Below are positions 25,301 to 33,887 of a stretch of 64,000 nucleotides of DNA, one piece after another. Source of the stretch: Bacteroidales bacterium (lineage in GTDB: Bacteria > Bacteroidota > Bacteroidia > Bacteroidales > UBA932); assembly GCA_017454335.1 (NCBI GenBank), contig JAFTDE010000029.1, positions 1-64,000 on the forward strand, given 5' to 3'. The number at the start of each line of letters is the position of its first letter. Position 1 is the stretch's first letter. A program made the position numbers and the translations under genes. The notes below the pieces were generated by a model that was not told the DNA's origin, searched no databases, and worked only from the letters and a program-made list of their open reading frames with translations.

Positions 25301-28300
25301 TTACAGCGCTACTACGTCTTCACTCGACAGCGTGATGCTCTGCGAGATGCCCGCAGGATAGAGGCGCGTGTATTTGTGGATGATCTGGCGCGGCGGGGTA
25401 TTCTTCTGCTGGAGCGGCGAGGTGGTCCAGTGCTTCTCCGTTGAAGGGACATCGTTCAGGTCGCCGATGATCCGGTTGCGCCAGGGGTTCGTCACCTGGA
25501 TGACGATCTCATTGCGACCCGGACGCAGCCAGGCTGCGATGTCCGGCGAGAATGCCGGATCCCAGACCGTCTCCAGCGTATGCCCGTTCACGCTCACCTG
25601 CGCCGTGGACCCGAAAGCGGGAATCGACATCAGTACGCGCTTGCCGGGGGCGAGGAACCCGTCCGGCAACACCGCTTCGGTGCGGTAAGTCACGCGCCCG
25701 GAGTAGTACTTGATCCGCGGATCCAGGAAGCCGGACAGGTCGCGGAAGCACCCGATGGGCAGCGTTCCCACCGCCGGCTCGTCCTCGAAGGTCATCGTCC
25801 CGACACTGCCGTCCACGACGACCCGGCGGGCGGCGCCCAGCGACACCTCCGCCTTGCTCCCGTCGGAAAGTTCAGCACGGAAAGCCCCTCCGTTTACGCC
25901 CCGCAGGCGGATCTTCCCATCCGCTCCGCGGGTCGCCTCGGGCAGCGCCCGGGTGAAGATGCCGTCCGCGTTCGGGAACAGCACCGCCCCACTCCGGTCG
26001 TTCAGGCGCACGATCCGGCTGCGACCGTCATCCGGCCACAGCATCACGAACACGCTCTGGCGCGGCTGCAGCGTCATCGGGACGACGGTCTGCGCCGCAT
26101 CGGTCAGGAACAGGCTCTGCTCGCGGACCTGACCCGACATCGGATCCCAGATCTCCACGCGGCGGGCGCCGGCGTCAAAGATCGCCTCGAAATTCACCGC
26201 GCGGTTGTTGTCCTTGCTGGAAATATAATAGCACTCCGCTTCGCCGATGGTCTTGTGATAGTACAGCACGTCGTCAATGCCGAGGCCGCGCAGCTGAAGG
26301 TCCGGCACGTAGTCCGCCTGGATGGCCTCCAAACCGTTGCGGACCTTGCCGCTGTCCCACAGACGCCCAACGATCGCGGCGAGTTCGGCGTTGTGCTTGT
26401 CATAATCCTTCAGGGACAGGGTCGCCGTCGGGCGCGGGCCGTAGACCCGGGCTCCGGCATTCACCAGACGCTCCAGGGCCTGCGCCGTCCCGACCTGCAT
26501 CTGCTCGCCCCGCAGCAGCAGGAACTTGAACGGGACCCGGCCGTCCAGCCAGATCTTGCCGTCTTTCACGCTCAGGCGCTTCAACAGCACCTCCTGGTTG
26601 ATGTACTGGAACTTGATGTTGGCGGGCAGCGAGCGCTCGATCTCCATCGTCGTCATCTCCGTGTTGGGCAGGCGGTCCCCCAGGTACACCAGCGCATCGG
26701 CGCAGCGGTCGCCCTGCTGCAGCAGGTACTGGATGCGGGCCTGCGTGCCGAAGAATCCGTCCCCGGCGTTGAACCAGGTGTTGTTGCGGTTGAAGGTCTG
26801 GCCGTAGATGCCCAGGGTCACGCCGGGCCGGCGGTCGTCCGGCTGGTGGACATAGCTGTGCAGGATCATCCGGTTGACGCCCTGCGTGTACGCGAGGTCG
26901 CCGTAGAGTTTCAGGTCGACCGGGGAATCGCTGTACAGGGCCATGCCGGTGAAGGCCTCGCTGCCGACGACGGGCTTGTCATAGATCAGCGAGACGTGGA
27001 AAGGGATGGCGTGGTTGCCATAGTTGGCCGGGCGGTAGACGACGGGCCATTCGACGTAATCCCAGGCCTGCGCCCAGAACTCCGTCATCGGCACGTCGCA
27101 GTATTCGTAGGACTTCAGCACGTCCACCGGCGGCATGGCCGCGCCGCCGTAGATGCCCTCGGACCAGAGCTTCATCCCGGCGCGGTGGCACAGGTCCGCC
27201 AGGTGCTTGAAATAATTGTCCAGGACCAGTTCGCCCCGGGTGAGGTCGAAGTCGTACTGGAAGGCCTGGGACAGTTCGGCGCTGGCGATGCGCTCTCCGC
27301 ACAGCACGGGGATCCACGCCGTCAGGTCATAGCCGCGGCGGCGCTTGAACTCCCGCTGGAAGCCTTCGGTCCAGGTCTGCTGGCCGCACTCCCAGCTGTC
27401 CACCAGGAAGTAGGTGAAGGTCTTGCCGGCCAGCGGCCCCGCGGCGTCGATCAGCTTCTGCGGGAAGGCCTTGAAGTGGATGTTCAGCGCGGTCGTGTCC
27501 ATCTTGTCACACTCCAGCCCGACGCCCTGCGGCGAAGCGGGGTGGTTGTTCTTGCCGGTGGAGGTGTATCCGAAACGCAGCACGGTCCAGTCGCCCTCCG
27601 GCGCGGCCCAGCGCAGGGTTCCGTCCTTGCCCATCTTCCCCGTCAGGTTCACGACATCGGCGGTCGAAGGGATCGTCACGCCGGGAATCGCCTCGGAGAG
27701 GCTGCGCTCGCCCGCCTTGAGGAGACTGAGTTCGCTGAAGGTCGTCGGGGACAGGGGTTCGTTGACGGTCAGGCGCCAGTACTTCGATTCGGTGCGCGGG
27801 AAGGGCAGCTTCTGCTGCATGAAACCGCGGGCGTAGACCCGGCCGGCCTCCTTCCATGTGCGTCCGTCCGGCGACACTTCGATCACCACCGGAATGGGAT
27901 AGGGCGCCTTCGAGGCCATGATCTGGATGCACAGCACCTCCGCCGTGAAGGGCTCGGCGAACTCCATCAGGACGGTCTTGTCCTTGTCCAGGGTCAGCAT
28001 CGAGGTGGTGCTGCCGTCCACCAGCACGTCGCCGGGGAAGACATCGTCCTGGTCCAGGTGCGGATCTTCTTCGTAGTATTCATGGTTCTTCACCAGGGTC
28101 GTGATGGGATACTCTCCGTGGCAGGTCACCTTCGGCGCGGCGGCAACGAAACTGTTGGGCGCCTCGCTGCGATACGCGACAACGGCCACATCCCGGTAGA
28201 AATGCTCTTTGGACGGGGGCAGCAGCAACTGAACCTTCTGCGTACGGCCGTTGCCGTGCACGAAAGTCTTGCGCCAGGTATACTGCTTCATCGACAGCTC

Positions 28301-28690
28301 CGGCGTAATCCACGGACCGCCGCTCTCCGACCAGCCGTCGCAGTTGGCGGCGCCGATCTCCATGCCCAGCCGGTCCGCCTCTTCCACCGCGTGGCGGAAG
28401 ATCGCATACCATTCCGGCGTACCGAAATCCACCGTCCGGCCTTCGTATCCGATACCCAGACGACGGTAAATGTTCAGCACCGTGGCATTGCTGATGCCCT
28501 GGGCTTTCATGGCCTCCAGGTCCTTGGTGATGCCCTCGCGGGTAAGTGCTCCGTCGATCCAGTGCCACCAGGCGGCTGTCCGGTTCTCCATCGGGGGACG
28601 GGCGAACACGGCGGGATCGGGGGTTTGGGTTTGGGCCTGTGCGGACAAGAGCGCCAGCAGCAGGCAGAGAATGAAGGAAACGCGTTTCAT
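25301..28690 (-). CDS. Glycoside hydrolase of family GH106 (alpha-L-rhamnosidase-like), secreted
   Basis: A 1129-residue secreted glycosidase. After signal peptide MKRVSFILCLLLALLSAQAQ come GH106 landmarks: AWWHWIDGALTREGITKDLE (about 40-60), PEWYAIFRHAVEEADRLGME and CDGWSESGGPW. A carbohydrate-binding-like insert follows (around 220-320) with VIEVSPDGRTW, and the C-terminus carries a beta-sandwich (about 1000-1129). GH106 enzymes cleave terminal alpha-L-rhamnose from plant pectins such as rhamnogalacturonan. No SusC/SusD pair, regulator or second glycosidase is adjacent, so this is not a classical polysaccharide utilisation locus. It lies 46 bases after rsmA and may be read through from it. 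Confidence 0.85.
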   Translation of the reverse strand: MKRVSFILCLLLALLSAQAQTQTPDPAVFARPPMENRTAAWWHWIDGALTREGITKDLEAMKAQGISNATVLNIYRRLGIGYEGRTVDFGTPEWYAIFRHAVEEADRLGMEIGAANCDGWSESGGPWITPELSMKQYTWRKTFVHGNGRTQKVQLLLPPSKEHFYRDVAVVAYRSEAPNSFVAAAPKVTCHGEYPITTLVKNHEYYEEDPHLDQDDVFPGDVLVDGSTTSMLTLDKDKTVLMEFAEPFTAEVLCIQIMASKAPYPIPVVIEVSPDGRTWKEAGRVYARGFMQQKLPFPRTESKYWRLTVNEPLSPTTFSELSLLKAGERSLSEAIPGVTIPSTADVVNLTGKMGKDGTLRWAAPEGDWTVLRFGYTSTGKNNHPASPQGVGLECDKMDTTALNIHFKAFPQKLIDAAGPLAGKTFTYFLVDSWECGQQTWTEGFQREFKRRRGYDLTAWIPVLCGERIASAELSQAFQYDFDLTRGELVLDNYFKHLADLCHRAGMKLWSEGIYGGAAMPPVDVLKSYEYCDVPMTEFWAQAWDYVEWPVVYRPANYGNHAIPFHVSLIYDKPVVGSEAFTGMALYSDSPVDLKLYGDLAYTQGVNRMILHSYVHQPDDRRPGVTLGIYGQTFNRNNTWFNAGDGFFGTQARIQYLLQQGDRCADALVYLGDRLPNTEMTTMEIERSLPANIKFQYINQEVLLKRLSVKDGKIWLDGRVPFKFLLLRGEQMQVGTAQALERLVNAGARVYGPRPTATLSLKDYDKHNAELAAIVGRLWDSGKVRNGLEAIQADYVPDLQLRGLGIDDVLYYHKTIGEAECYYISSKDNNRAVNFEAIFDAGARRVEIWDPMSGQVREQSLFLTDAAQTVVPMTLQPRQSVFVMLWPDDGRSRIVRLNDRSGAVLFPNADGIFTRALPEATRGADGKIRLRGVNGGAFRAELSDGSKAEVSLGAARRVVVDGSVGTMTFEDEPAVGTLPIGCFRDLSGFLDPRIKYYSGRVTYRTEAVLPDGFLAPGKRVLMSIPAFGSTAQVSVNGHTLETVWDPAFSPDIAAWLRPGRNEIVIQVTNPWRNRIIGDLNDVPSTEKHWTTSPLQQKNTPPRQIIHKYTRLYPAGISQSITLSSEDVVAL

Positions 28691-28736
28691 ATGGTTATTG
28701 GGTGCATGTTATTGTTCAGTCCTTGTCTCCGAAGTC

Positions 28737-29501
28737 CTATTCGAAGCGGCGGGTCAGGGCGACGAAGTCTTCGACGCCGAGGCGTTCGGCGCGCAGGTCC
28801 CAGACGGGGTCGGAGGTGTCCATGCCCTCGGGCATCATGGGCCGCAGGGCGTTGCGCAGGGTCTTGCGGCGCTGGTTGAAGGCGGTTTTCACGACGGTCT
28901 TGAAGAGCTTCTCGTCACAGCCCAGCGCGGTCCGTGCGTTGCGGCGCAGCCGGATCACGGCCGATCGCACCTTGGGCGGCGGGGCAAAGGCTCCCGGGCC
29001 CACCGACAGCACGTAATCGATGTCGTACCACGCCTGCAGCAGCACCGACAGGATGCCGTAGGTCTTGGTTCCCGGCCCTTCGGCGATCCGGTCCGCCACC
29101 TCCTTCTGGATCATGCAGACCACCTCCGGAATCCGGTCCTTGTCTTCGAGGATCTTGAAGAAGATCTGCGAGGAAATGTTGTACGGGAAATTTCCGATCA
29201 CCCGGTAAGGACCGCTGAAAAGGTGATGCATGTCCAGCCGGAGGTAATCCGCCTCGAACAGGCGGCCCTGCATCCCCGGGAAATGCGTCAGCAGGTAGGC
29301 CACCGACTCGCTGTCCAGTTCCACCAGTTTCAGGTCGATGTCGTCCCGTTCCAGCAGATATCCGGTCAGCACCCCCATCCCGGGGCCGATCTCCAGCACA
29401 TCCCGCACCCCGTCACGCCCCAGCGCGTCCACAATCGCGGCCGCCACACTGCGGTCGGTCAGAAAATGCTGGCCCAAAGCCTTTTTCGCCCGTACTTCCA
29501 T
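28737..29501 (-). CDS. rsmA: 16S rRNA dimethyladenosine transferase
   Basis: RsmA (KsgA) dimethylates A1518 and A1519 of 16S rRNA late in 30S assembly; its loss gives kasugamycin resistance. The 254-residue protein starts MEVRAKKALGQHFLTDRSVA and has the SAM-binding motif DVLEIGPGMGVLTGYLL and the catalytic motif GNFPYNISS, in which Leu of the usual NLPY is Phe. The C-terminal RNA-binding domain includes FNQRRKTLRNAL. The start is fixed by a TAACTTTG box ending 5 bases before the ATG. Confidence 0.96.
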   Translation of the reverse strand: MEVRAKKALGQHFLTDRSVAAAIVDALGRDGVRDVLEIGPGMGVLTGYLLERDDIDLKLVELDSESVAYLLTHFPGMQGRLFEADYLRLDMHHLFSGPYRVIGNFPYNISSQIFFKILEDKDRIPEVVCMIQKEVADRIAEGPGTKTYGILSVLLQAWYDIDYVLSVGPGAFAPPPKVRSAVIRLRRNARTALGCDEKLFKTVVKTAFNQRRKTLRNALRPMMPEGMDTSDPVWDLRAERLGVEDFVALTRRFE

Positions 29502-29506
29502 GCTAA

Positions 29507-29514
29507 CAAAGTTA
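29507..29514 (-). promoter_or_regulatory. Promoter -7 box of rsmA
   Basis: TAACTTTG on the minus strand, 5 bases before the rsmA ATG, within a short direct repeat of TAACAAAGT on the plus strand. Confidence 0.6.
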
Positions 29515-29677
29515 ACAAAGTTTTTTCAAAAGGTCTTAATTAATCCGCGCGGTGGTTCCTGCTCACCGGAAGCTGTCTAGCGAAGCCAAGGAGAATACTG
29601 CCAGGGAAAAGAGGGCTTTCCGGACAAGACAAAAATGAAAGGCGCGTCCACGTCTGTACCAGGGCGCCAACCAAGTC

Positions 29678-29712
29678 GGCCATGACGCCAGAAGATCAGG
29701 CCATGACGCCAG
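29678..29712 (+). repeat. Two direct copies of a 14-base repeat, period 21
   Basis: GGCCATGACGCCAG, complete at 29699-29712; the copy at 29678 agrees over 14 bases (29678-29691). The second copy ends exactly where the long stem of the folded element begins. Confidence 0.7.
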
Positions 29713-29873
29713 CGGCAGCGGTGCGAGGCCCTGGCGGACCTGTCCACCCCCGGACAGGGGGACGGGGCCCGCCGGAGACAAGTTCTCGCGTAGCGAGGAC
29801 GCAGGATACGGTGGGAGGGGCCGGAGCGAGCAACGCGAGCGGAGTTCCGCCAGGACCTGCGCACCGCTGCCGC
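29712..29873. repeat. Long imperfect inverted repeat, 27/28-base arms
   Basis: Left arm 29712-29738 and right arm 29846-29873 enclose 107 bases. The arms pair along their whole length with one bulged base and one mismatch. The pairing is slightly better in the minus-strand transcript. Confidence 0.75.
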
Positions 29874-29908
29874 AGACCTCCGACACCCATCCATTCAAAA
29901 ACCCCCAC

Positions 29909-29934
29909 TACTCGTGTCCCCCTGACCACGAGTA
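29909..29934. repeat. Perfect 8-base hairpin TACTCGTG / CACGAGTA
   Basis: Arms at 29909-29916 and 29927-29934 with a 10-base loop. It has no T-tract and lies 54 bases before the promoter box of the phosphatase gene. It could be the edge of the folded element or an operator. Confidence 0.5.
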
Positions 29935-29987
29935 ATGCCACTTTTTGCGCCCCGGGACGGGATGGCCGAAGTTCACAAAGATTTTCG

Positions 29988-29995
29988 TATCTTTG
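29988..29995 (+). promoter_or_regulatory. Promoter -7 box of the histidine phosphatase gene
   Basis: TATCTTTG, 6 bases before the ATG at 30002; it excludes in-frame readings starting further upstream. Confidence 0.65.
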
Positions 29996-30001
29996 TTCTC
30001 C

Positions 30002-31267
30002 ATGAAAAGATCCCTCGCCATCCTGTTTGCCCTGATTCTGGGTGCCGTTGCCCTGCAGGCCCAGCACCTCGATCCCGATGCGGCCCGCTACCTGCGGGAG
30101 GACAATGCCCGCGCGGCCAACAACATCCATTCCTACGAGGCAGTCCCCGGTCCGGAGACCCCCGCCCCGGCCGGATTCAGGCCTTTCTATATCAGCCATT
30201 ACGGCCGTCATGGTTCCCGTTCGACTTCGGGCACCTTCTATCCCCGGATCATCGAGGCCCTGACGAGCGCCAAAAACGTCGGCATCCTGACCCCGCAGGG
30301 TGATTCCCTGCTGCGGGAGGTCGAGCGCGCCCGCGATTTCCACGACGGGATGGACGGCCGGCTGACCCAGCGCGGCGTGCGCGAGCACCGGGACATCGCG
30401 GAGAGGATGTACGCCCGTTATCCCGGCGTCTTCGCCGGTCCGGTCCGGGTCCGCGCCATCGGCAGCACCTCGCAGCGCTGCCTCATCAGCATGAACAGCT
30501 TTACGGTCGCGCTGGCCCAGAAGAATGCGGACATGCGCTTCTACCTGGACACCGGCGACAAGTTCATGGACTATATCAGCAACACCCGCGACGCGAACCG
30601 CCTGACCGCCGGGACCGACCAGCTGCTCGCCGACTGGGCCCGGGGATGGGAGGTGGACACCGTCTCCCTGATGCAGACCCTGTTCTCCAGTCAGAAAGCC
30701 GCCCGGATCCTCATCCCCGATGCCGCCGCCTTCCAGGACGACGTCATCCGCGCGGCCGAGGTGGCCGAGGATTTCGACATGCCGGAAAACCTGTACCGCT
30801 ACCTCCCCTTCGACGCCATCTACCGCCGCTGGTCCGTCCAGAACCACTATCTGTACATGCACCACTGCAACTCGGCCGAATTCGGCCGCGAACGCATCCC
30901 GCTGGCCCAGTCGGCGATCGATGACATCATCACCAAGGCCGACGAAGCCATCGCCGGAGGCGAATACGCCGCCGACCTGCGCTTCGGGCACGACTATCCC
31001 CTGATGGCCATCGCCTCGTACCTGGGTATTGAGGGCGTGGGCGACCGCCTCCGTTTCGACGAGGTGGACGCGCACTGGTACGGATGGCAGAACATCTGCA
31101 TGGGCAGCAACCTCCAGCTGGTTTTCTACCGGAACGACGCGAGAGAGGTCCTGGTCAAATTCTTCTACAACGAAAAGGAATGCCGCCTGCGCGGCCTGAA
31201 GCCCTACCAGGGTCCCTACTACCGCTGGGAAGACTTCAAGGCCGACCCCGCCGGATACCTCAGATAA
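30002..31267 (+). CDS. Secreted histidine-type (branch 2) acid phosphatase, MINPP-like
   Basis: A 421-residue periplasmic or surface phosphatase. Signal peptide MKRSLAILFALILGAVALQA is followed by the phospho-accepting motif YGRHGSRS (His70) and, near the end, the proton-donor motif GHD (His330-Asp331). The layout matches the histidine acid phosphatases related to multiple inositol-polyphosphate phosphatase, which in Bacteroides thetaiotaomicron degrades phytate. The classical MINPP donor triad HAE is HD here, so phytase activity is plausible but not certain. It is followed 10 bases later by mutS with no functional relation apparent. Confidence 0.85.
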   Translation: MKRSLAILFALILGAVALQAQHLDPDAARYLREDNARAANNIHSYEAVPGPETPAPAGFRPFYISHYGRHGSRSTSGTFYPRIIEALTSAKNVGILTPQGDSLLREVERARDFHDGMDGRLTQRGVREHRDIAERMYARYPGVFAGPVRVRAIGSTSQRCLISMNSFTVALAQKNADMRFYLDTGDKFMDYISNTRDANRLTAGTDQLLADWARGWEVDTVSLMQTLFSSQKAARILIPDAAAFQDDVIRAAEVAEDFDMPENLYRYLPFDAIYRRWSVQNHYLYMHHCNSAEFGRERIPLAQSAIDDIITKADEAIAGGEYAADLRFGHDYPLMAIASYLGIEGVGDRLRFDEVDAHWYGWQNICMGSNLQLVFYRNDAREVLVKFFYNEKECRLRGLKPYQGPYYRWEDFKADPAGYLR

Positions 31268-31277
31268 ACACGCAGCC

Positions 31278-33887
31278 ATGGCCCGGAAGACAGGGGAAGA
31301 CACCCCGATGCTGAAACAGTATTTCGCCATCAAGGCCCAGCACCCCGAAGCGGTGCTGCTGTACCGCGTGGGCGATTTCTACGAGACCTACAGCGACGAC
31401 GCCGTGCTGGTCAGCAAGGTGCTGGGCCTGGTGCTGACCCGCCGTTCCAACGGCGACAAGGGGGATACCCCGATGGCCGGATTTCCCCACCACGCCATCG
31501 AAAGCTACCTGCAGAAACTCATCCGGGCCGGGTACAAGGTCGCCATCTGCGACCAGCTGGAAGACCCCAAGCTGGCCCAGTCCAAACTGGTCAAGCGCGG
31601 GATCACCGAGATCCTGACCCCCGGCGTGGCCTTCTCGGACGGCATGCTGGACCAGAAAGAGCACAACTACCTCGCCGGCCTGACCTTCGACAACAACGTC
31701 TGCGGCGCCGCCTTCCTGGACGTCTCGACGGGCACTTTCCAGGTGGCCCAGGGGTCGGTGGATTACATCGCGACCCTGGTGGCGACCTTCGCGCCCAAGG
31801 AACTGGTCGTCCAGCGCGACTGCCTCAAGGGGGCGCGGGAACGATTCCCGGACAGCTACATCACCGCCCTGGACGAATGGGCCTTCGTGCAGGATGCCGC
31901 GCGCGAGCGGCTGACCCGCCAGCTGGGGGTTCCTTCGCTGAAGGGTTTCGCCATCGACGCCTTCCCGCTGGCCATCTGCTCGGCCGGGGCGCTGACCGTG
32001 TACCTGGAACAGACCCAGCACGCCGGGCTGAAGAACATCTGCTCGATCTCGCGCATCGATGAAGGGAAGTTCGTCTGGATGGACCGCTTCACGGTCCGGA
32101 ACCTGGAGCTCTTCGCTTCGAACGCCGGCCGCGACGGGGTCGCGCTGGTGGATGTCGTGGACCGCTGCGCCTCGCCGATGGGCGCGCGCCTGCTGCGGGA
32201 ATGGCTGGCCCTGCCGGTGCTGGACATCCCGGAACTGAACGCACGCTACGACGTCGTCGAGCACTTCGCGCAGGATGAGGAAGCCCGCGCGCAGATCCGC
32301 GAAAGGATCGGGGACGTCGGGGACCTGGAACGCATCCTGTCCCGCGCCGCGAACGGCAAGATCGTCCCGCGCGAGATGATGCAGCTGGGGCGAAGCCTCG
32401 CCCAGATGGAGCCCATCCGCGACCTGTGCAACGCATCCGCCTGCCCCGCCCTGGCGAAGAGCGTCCGCGGCATGAAGAACTGCACCCGCCTGCTGGAACG
32501 CATCAGATCGACGATGGACGACAGCCCCGCCGCCGCGCTGGGAAAGGGGGACATCATCGCCGCGGGGGTCAGCGCCGAACTAGACGAACTCCGGGCGCTC
32601 TCGCGCGGCGGCAAGGACTACCTGGTCCAGCTGCAGCAGCGCGAAATCGAGCGCACCGGCATCTCCTCGCTGAAAATCGGATACAACAACGTGTTCGGAT
32701 ACTACCTGGAGGTGCGCAACACCTTCCGGGACCAGGTGCCGCCGGAGTGGGTCCGGAAACAGACCCTGGTCAATGCGGAGCGCTATATCACCGAAGAGCT
32801 GAAGACCTACGAGGAGAAGATCCTCAGCGCCGAGGCGACCATCTACGAACTGGAAACCCGCCTCTACGGCGAACTGGTCGCCCAGGTCCAGCAGAACATC
32901 CGCGACATCCAGGAGAACTGCCGCATCGTCGCGCGCCTGGACGTGCTGGCCGGTTTCGCCACCCTGGCGGTCGAGCGGAACTACTGCCGGCCCGAGATCG
33001 ACAAGTCGCGCAGCCTGGACATCAAGGCCGGGCGCCATCCCGTCATCGAAACCCTGATGCCCCCGGGCGAGGAATACGTCCCGAACGACATCCACATGGA
33101 CAGCGGCAGCGAACAGATCATCATCCTGACCGGCCCCAACATGGCCGGTAAATCCGCCCTGCTGCGCCAGACGGCCCTGATCGTCCTGCTGGCCCAGGCC
33201 GGATCGTTCGTGCCTGCCGCAAGCGCCCGCTTCGGATTCTTCGACAAGATCTTCACGCGCGTCGGCGCGACGGACAACATCTCCCGCGGCGAATCCACCT
33301 TCATGGTGGAAATGCTGGAGACGGCGATGATCATGCACAACCTCTCCGCCCGTTCGCTGGTGCTGATGGACGAGATCGGCCGCGGCACCTCCACCTACGA
33401 CGGCATGTCCATCGCCCGCGCGCTGGTCGAATACATCCATACCCACGGCCAGGGAGCCAAGACCCTGTTCGCCACGCACTACCACGAGCTGAACGACCTG
33501 GCGGACCAGTTCAAGCGCGTCCGCAACTACCACATCTCCGTCAAGGAAGAGGGCCACGAGGTGATCTTCCTGCGCAAACTGGCCCCGGGCGGGGTGGCGC
33601 ACAGCTTCGGCATCCACGTCGCGCGCCTGGCCGGCATGCCGCGCGAAGTCATCGACGCCGCCGAGCGGACCCTGCGGGCCCTGGAGACCCGGGAGAAGGG
33701 CGCCAAGGCCGCCGCGGGCCGGGGAGACCTGGCCGACGACGGCAGTGTCCAGCTGTCCTTCTTCCAGCTGGACGACCCCACCCTGGCCTCGCTGAAGGAC
33801 CAGCTGGAGCGCGCGGACCTCAACAACATGACGCCGATGCAGGCCTTCGACCTGCTCCGGTCCATGAAGGCGGAACTGGGGGTCTAG
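31278..33887 (+). CDS. mutS: DNA mismatch repair protein MutS
   Basis: MutS recognises mismatches and recruits MutL. The 869-residue protein has the mismatch-binding N-terminus with GDFYETYSDDA (the Phe-x-Glu that stacks on the mispair), connector, core and clamp domains, the ATPase P-loop TGPNMAGKSALLRQ, Walker B LMDEIGRGTSTYDG and the C-terminal helix-turn-helix dimer region. Length is normal for MutS1. It overlaps the convergent transporter gene by 4 bases at its stop (CTAG). No mutL lies in the window. Confidence 0.97.
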   Translation: MARKTGEDTPMLKQYFAIKAQHPEAVLLYRVGDFYETYSDDAVLVSKVLGLVLTRRSNGDKGDTPMAGFPHHAIESYLQKLIRAGYKVAICDQLEDPKLAQSKLVKRGITEILTPGVAFSDGMLDQKEHNYLAGLTFDNNVCGAAFLDVSTGTFQVAQGSVDYIATLVATFAPKELVVQRDCLKGARERFPDSYITALDEWAFVQDAARERLTRQLGVPSLKGFAIDAFPLAICSAGALTVYLEQTQHAGLKNICSISRIDEGKFVWMDRFTVRNLELFASNAGRDGVALVDVVDRCASPMGARLLREWLALPVLDIPELNARYDVVEHFAQDEEARAQIRERIGDVGDLERILSRAANGKIVPREMMQLGRSLAQMEPIRDLCNASACPALAKSVRGMKNCTRLLERIRSTMDDSPAAALGKGDIIAAGVSAELDELRALSRGGKDYLVQLQQREIERTGISSLKIGYNNVFGYYLEVRNTFRDQVPPEWVRKQTLVNAERYITEELKTYEEKILSAEATIYELETRLYGELVAQVQQNIRDIQENCRIVARLDVLAGFATLAVERNYCRPEIDKSRSLDIKAGRHPVIETLMPPGEEYVPNDIHMDSGSEQIIILTGPNMAGKSALLRQTALIVLLAQAGSFVPAASARFGFFDKIFTRVGATDNISRGESTFMVEMLETAMIMHNLSARSLVLMDEIGRGTSTYDGMSIARALVEYIHTHGQGAKTLFATHYHELNDLADQFKRVRNYHISVKEEGHEVIFLRKLAPGGVAHSFGIHVARLAGMPREVIDAAERTLRALETREKGAKAAAGRGDLADDGSVQLSFFQLDDPTLASLKDQLERADLNNMTPMQAFDLLRSMKAELGV

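Larger units (their letters stand above)
29577..29934. other. GC-rich, highly folded intergenic element in a 500-base gene-free stretch
   Basis: The gap 29502-30001 has no convincing gene. Its middle holds several nested inverted repeats. The largest pairs 29712-29738 with 29846-29873: 14 perfect pairs (GCGGCAGCGGTGCG), one bulge, then 13 with a single mismatch that becomes a G-U pair only in a minus-strand RNA. Just inside is CCTGTCC/GGACAGG (29739-29745 and 29752-29758) and CTCGC/GCGAG (785-797 region). Left of it GGCCATGACGCCAG occurs twice (29678 and 29699, period 21). Right of it lies the hairpin TACTCGTG/CACGAGTA. A structured RNA, or a non-autonomous repeat element, are both possible; neither is shown. 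Confidence 0.6.

Noticed and set aside
29563..29898. Overlapping minus-strand ORFs of 105-111 residues in the gap before the phosphatase gene
   Set aside because: They lie in different frames over the folded GC-rich element, are rich in Arg, Pro, Ser and Ala, and have no start signal or family. The inverted repeats explain the sequence better.
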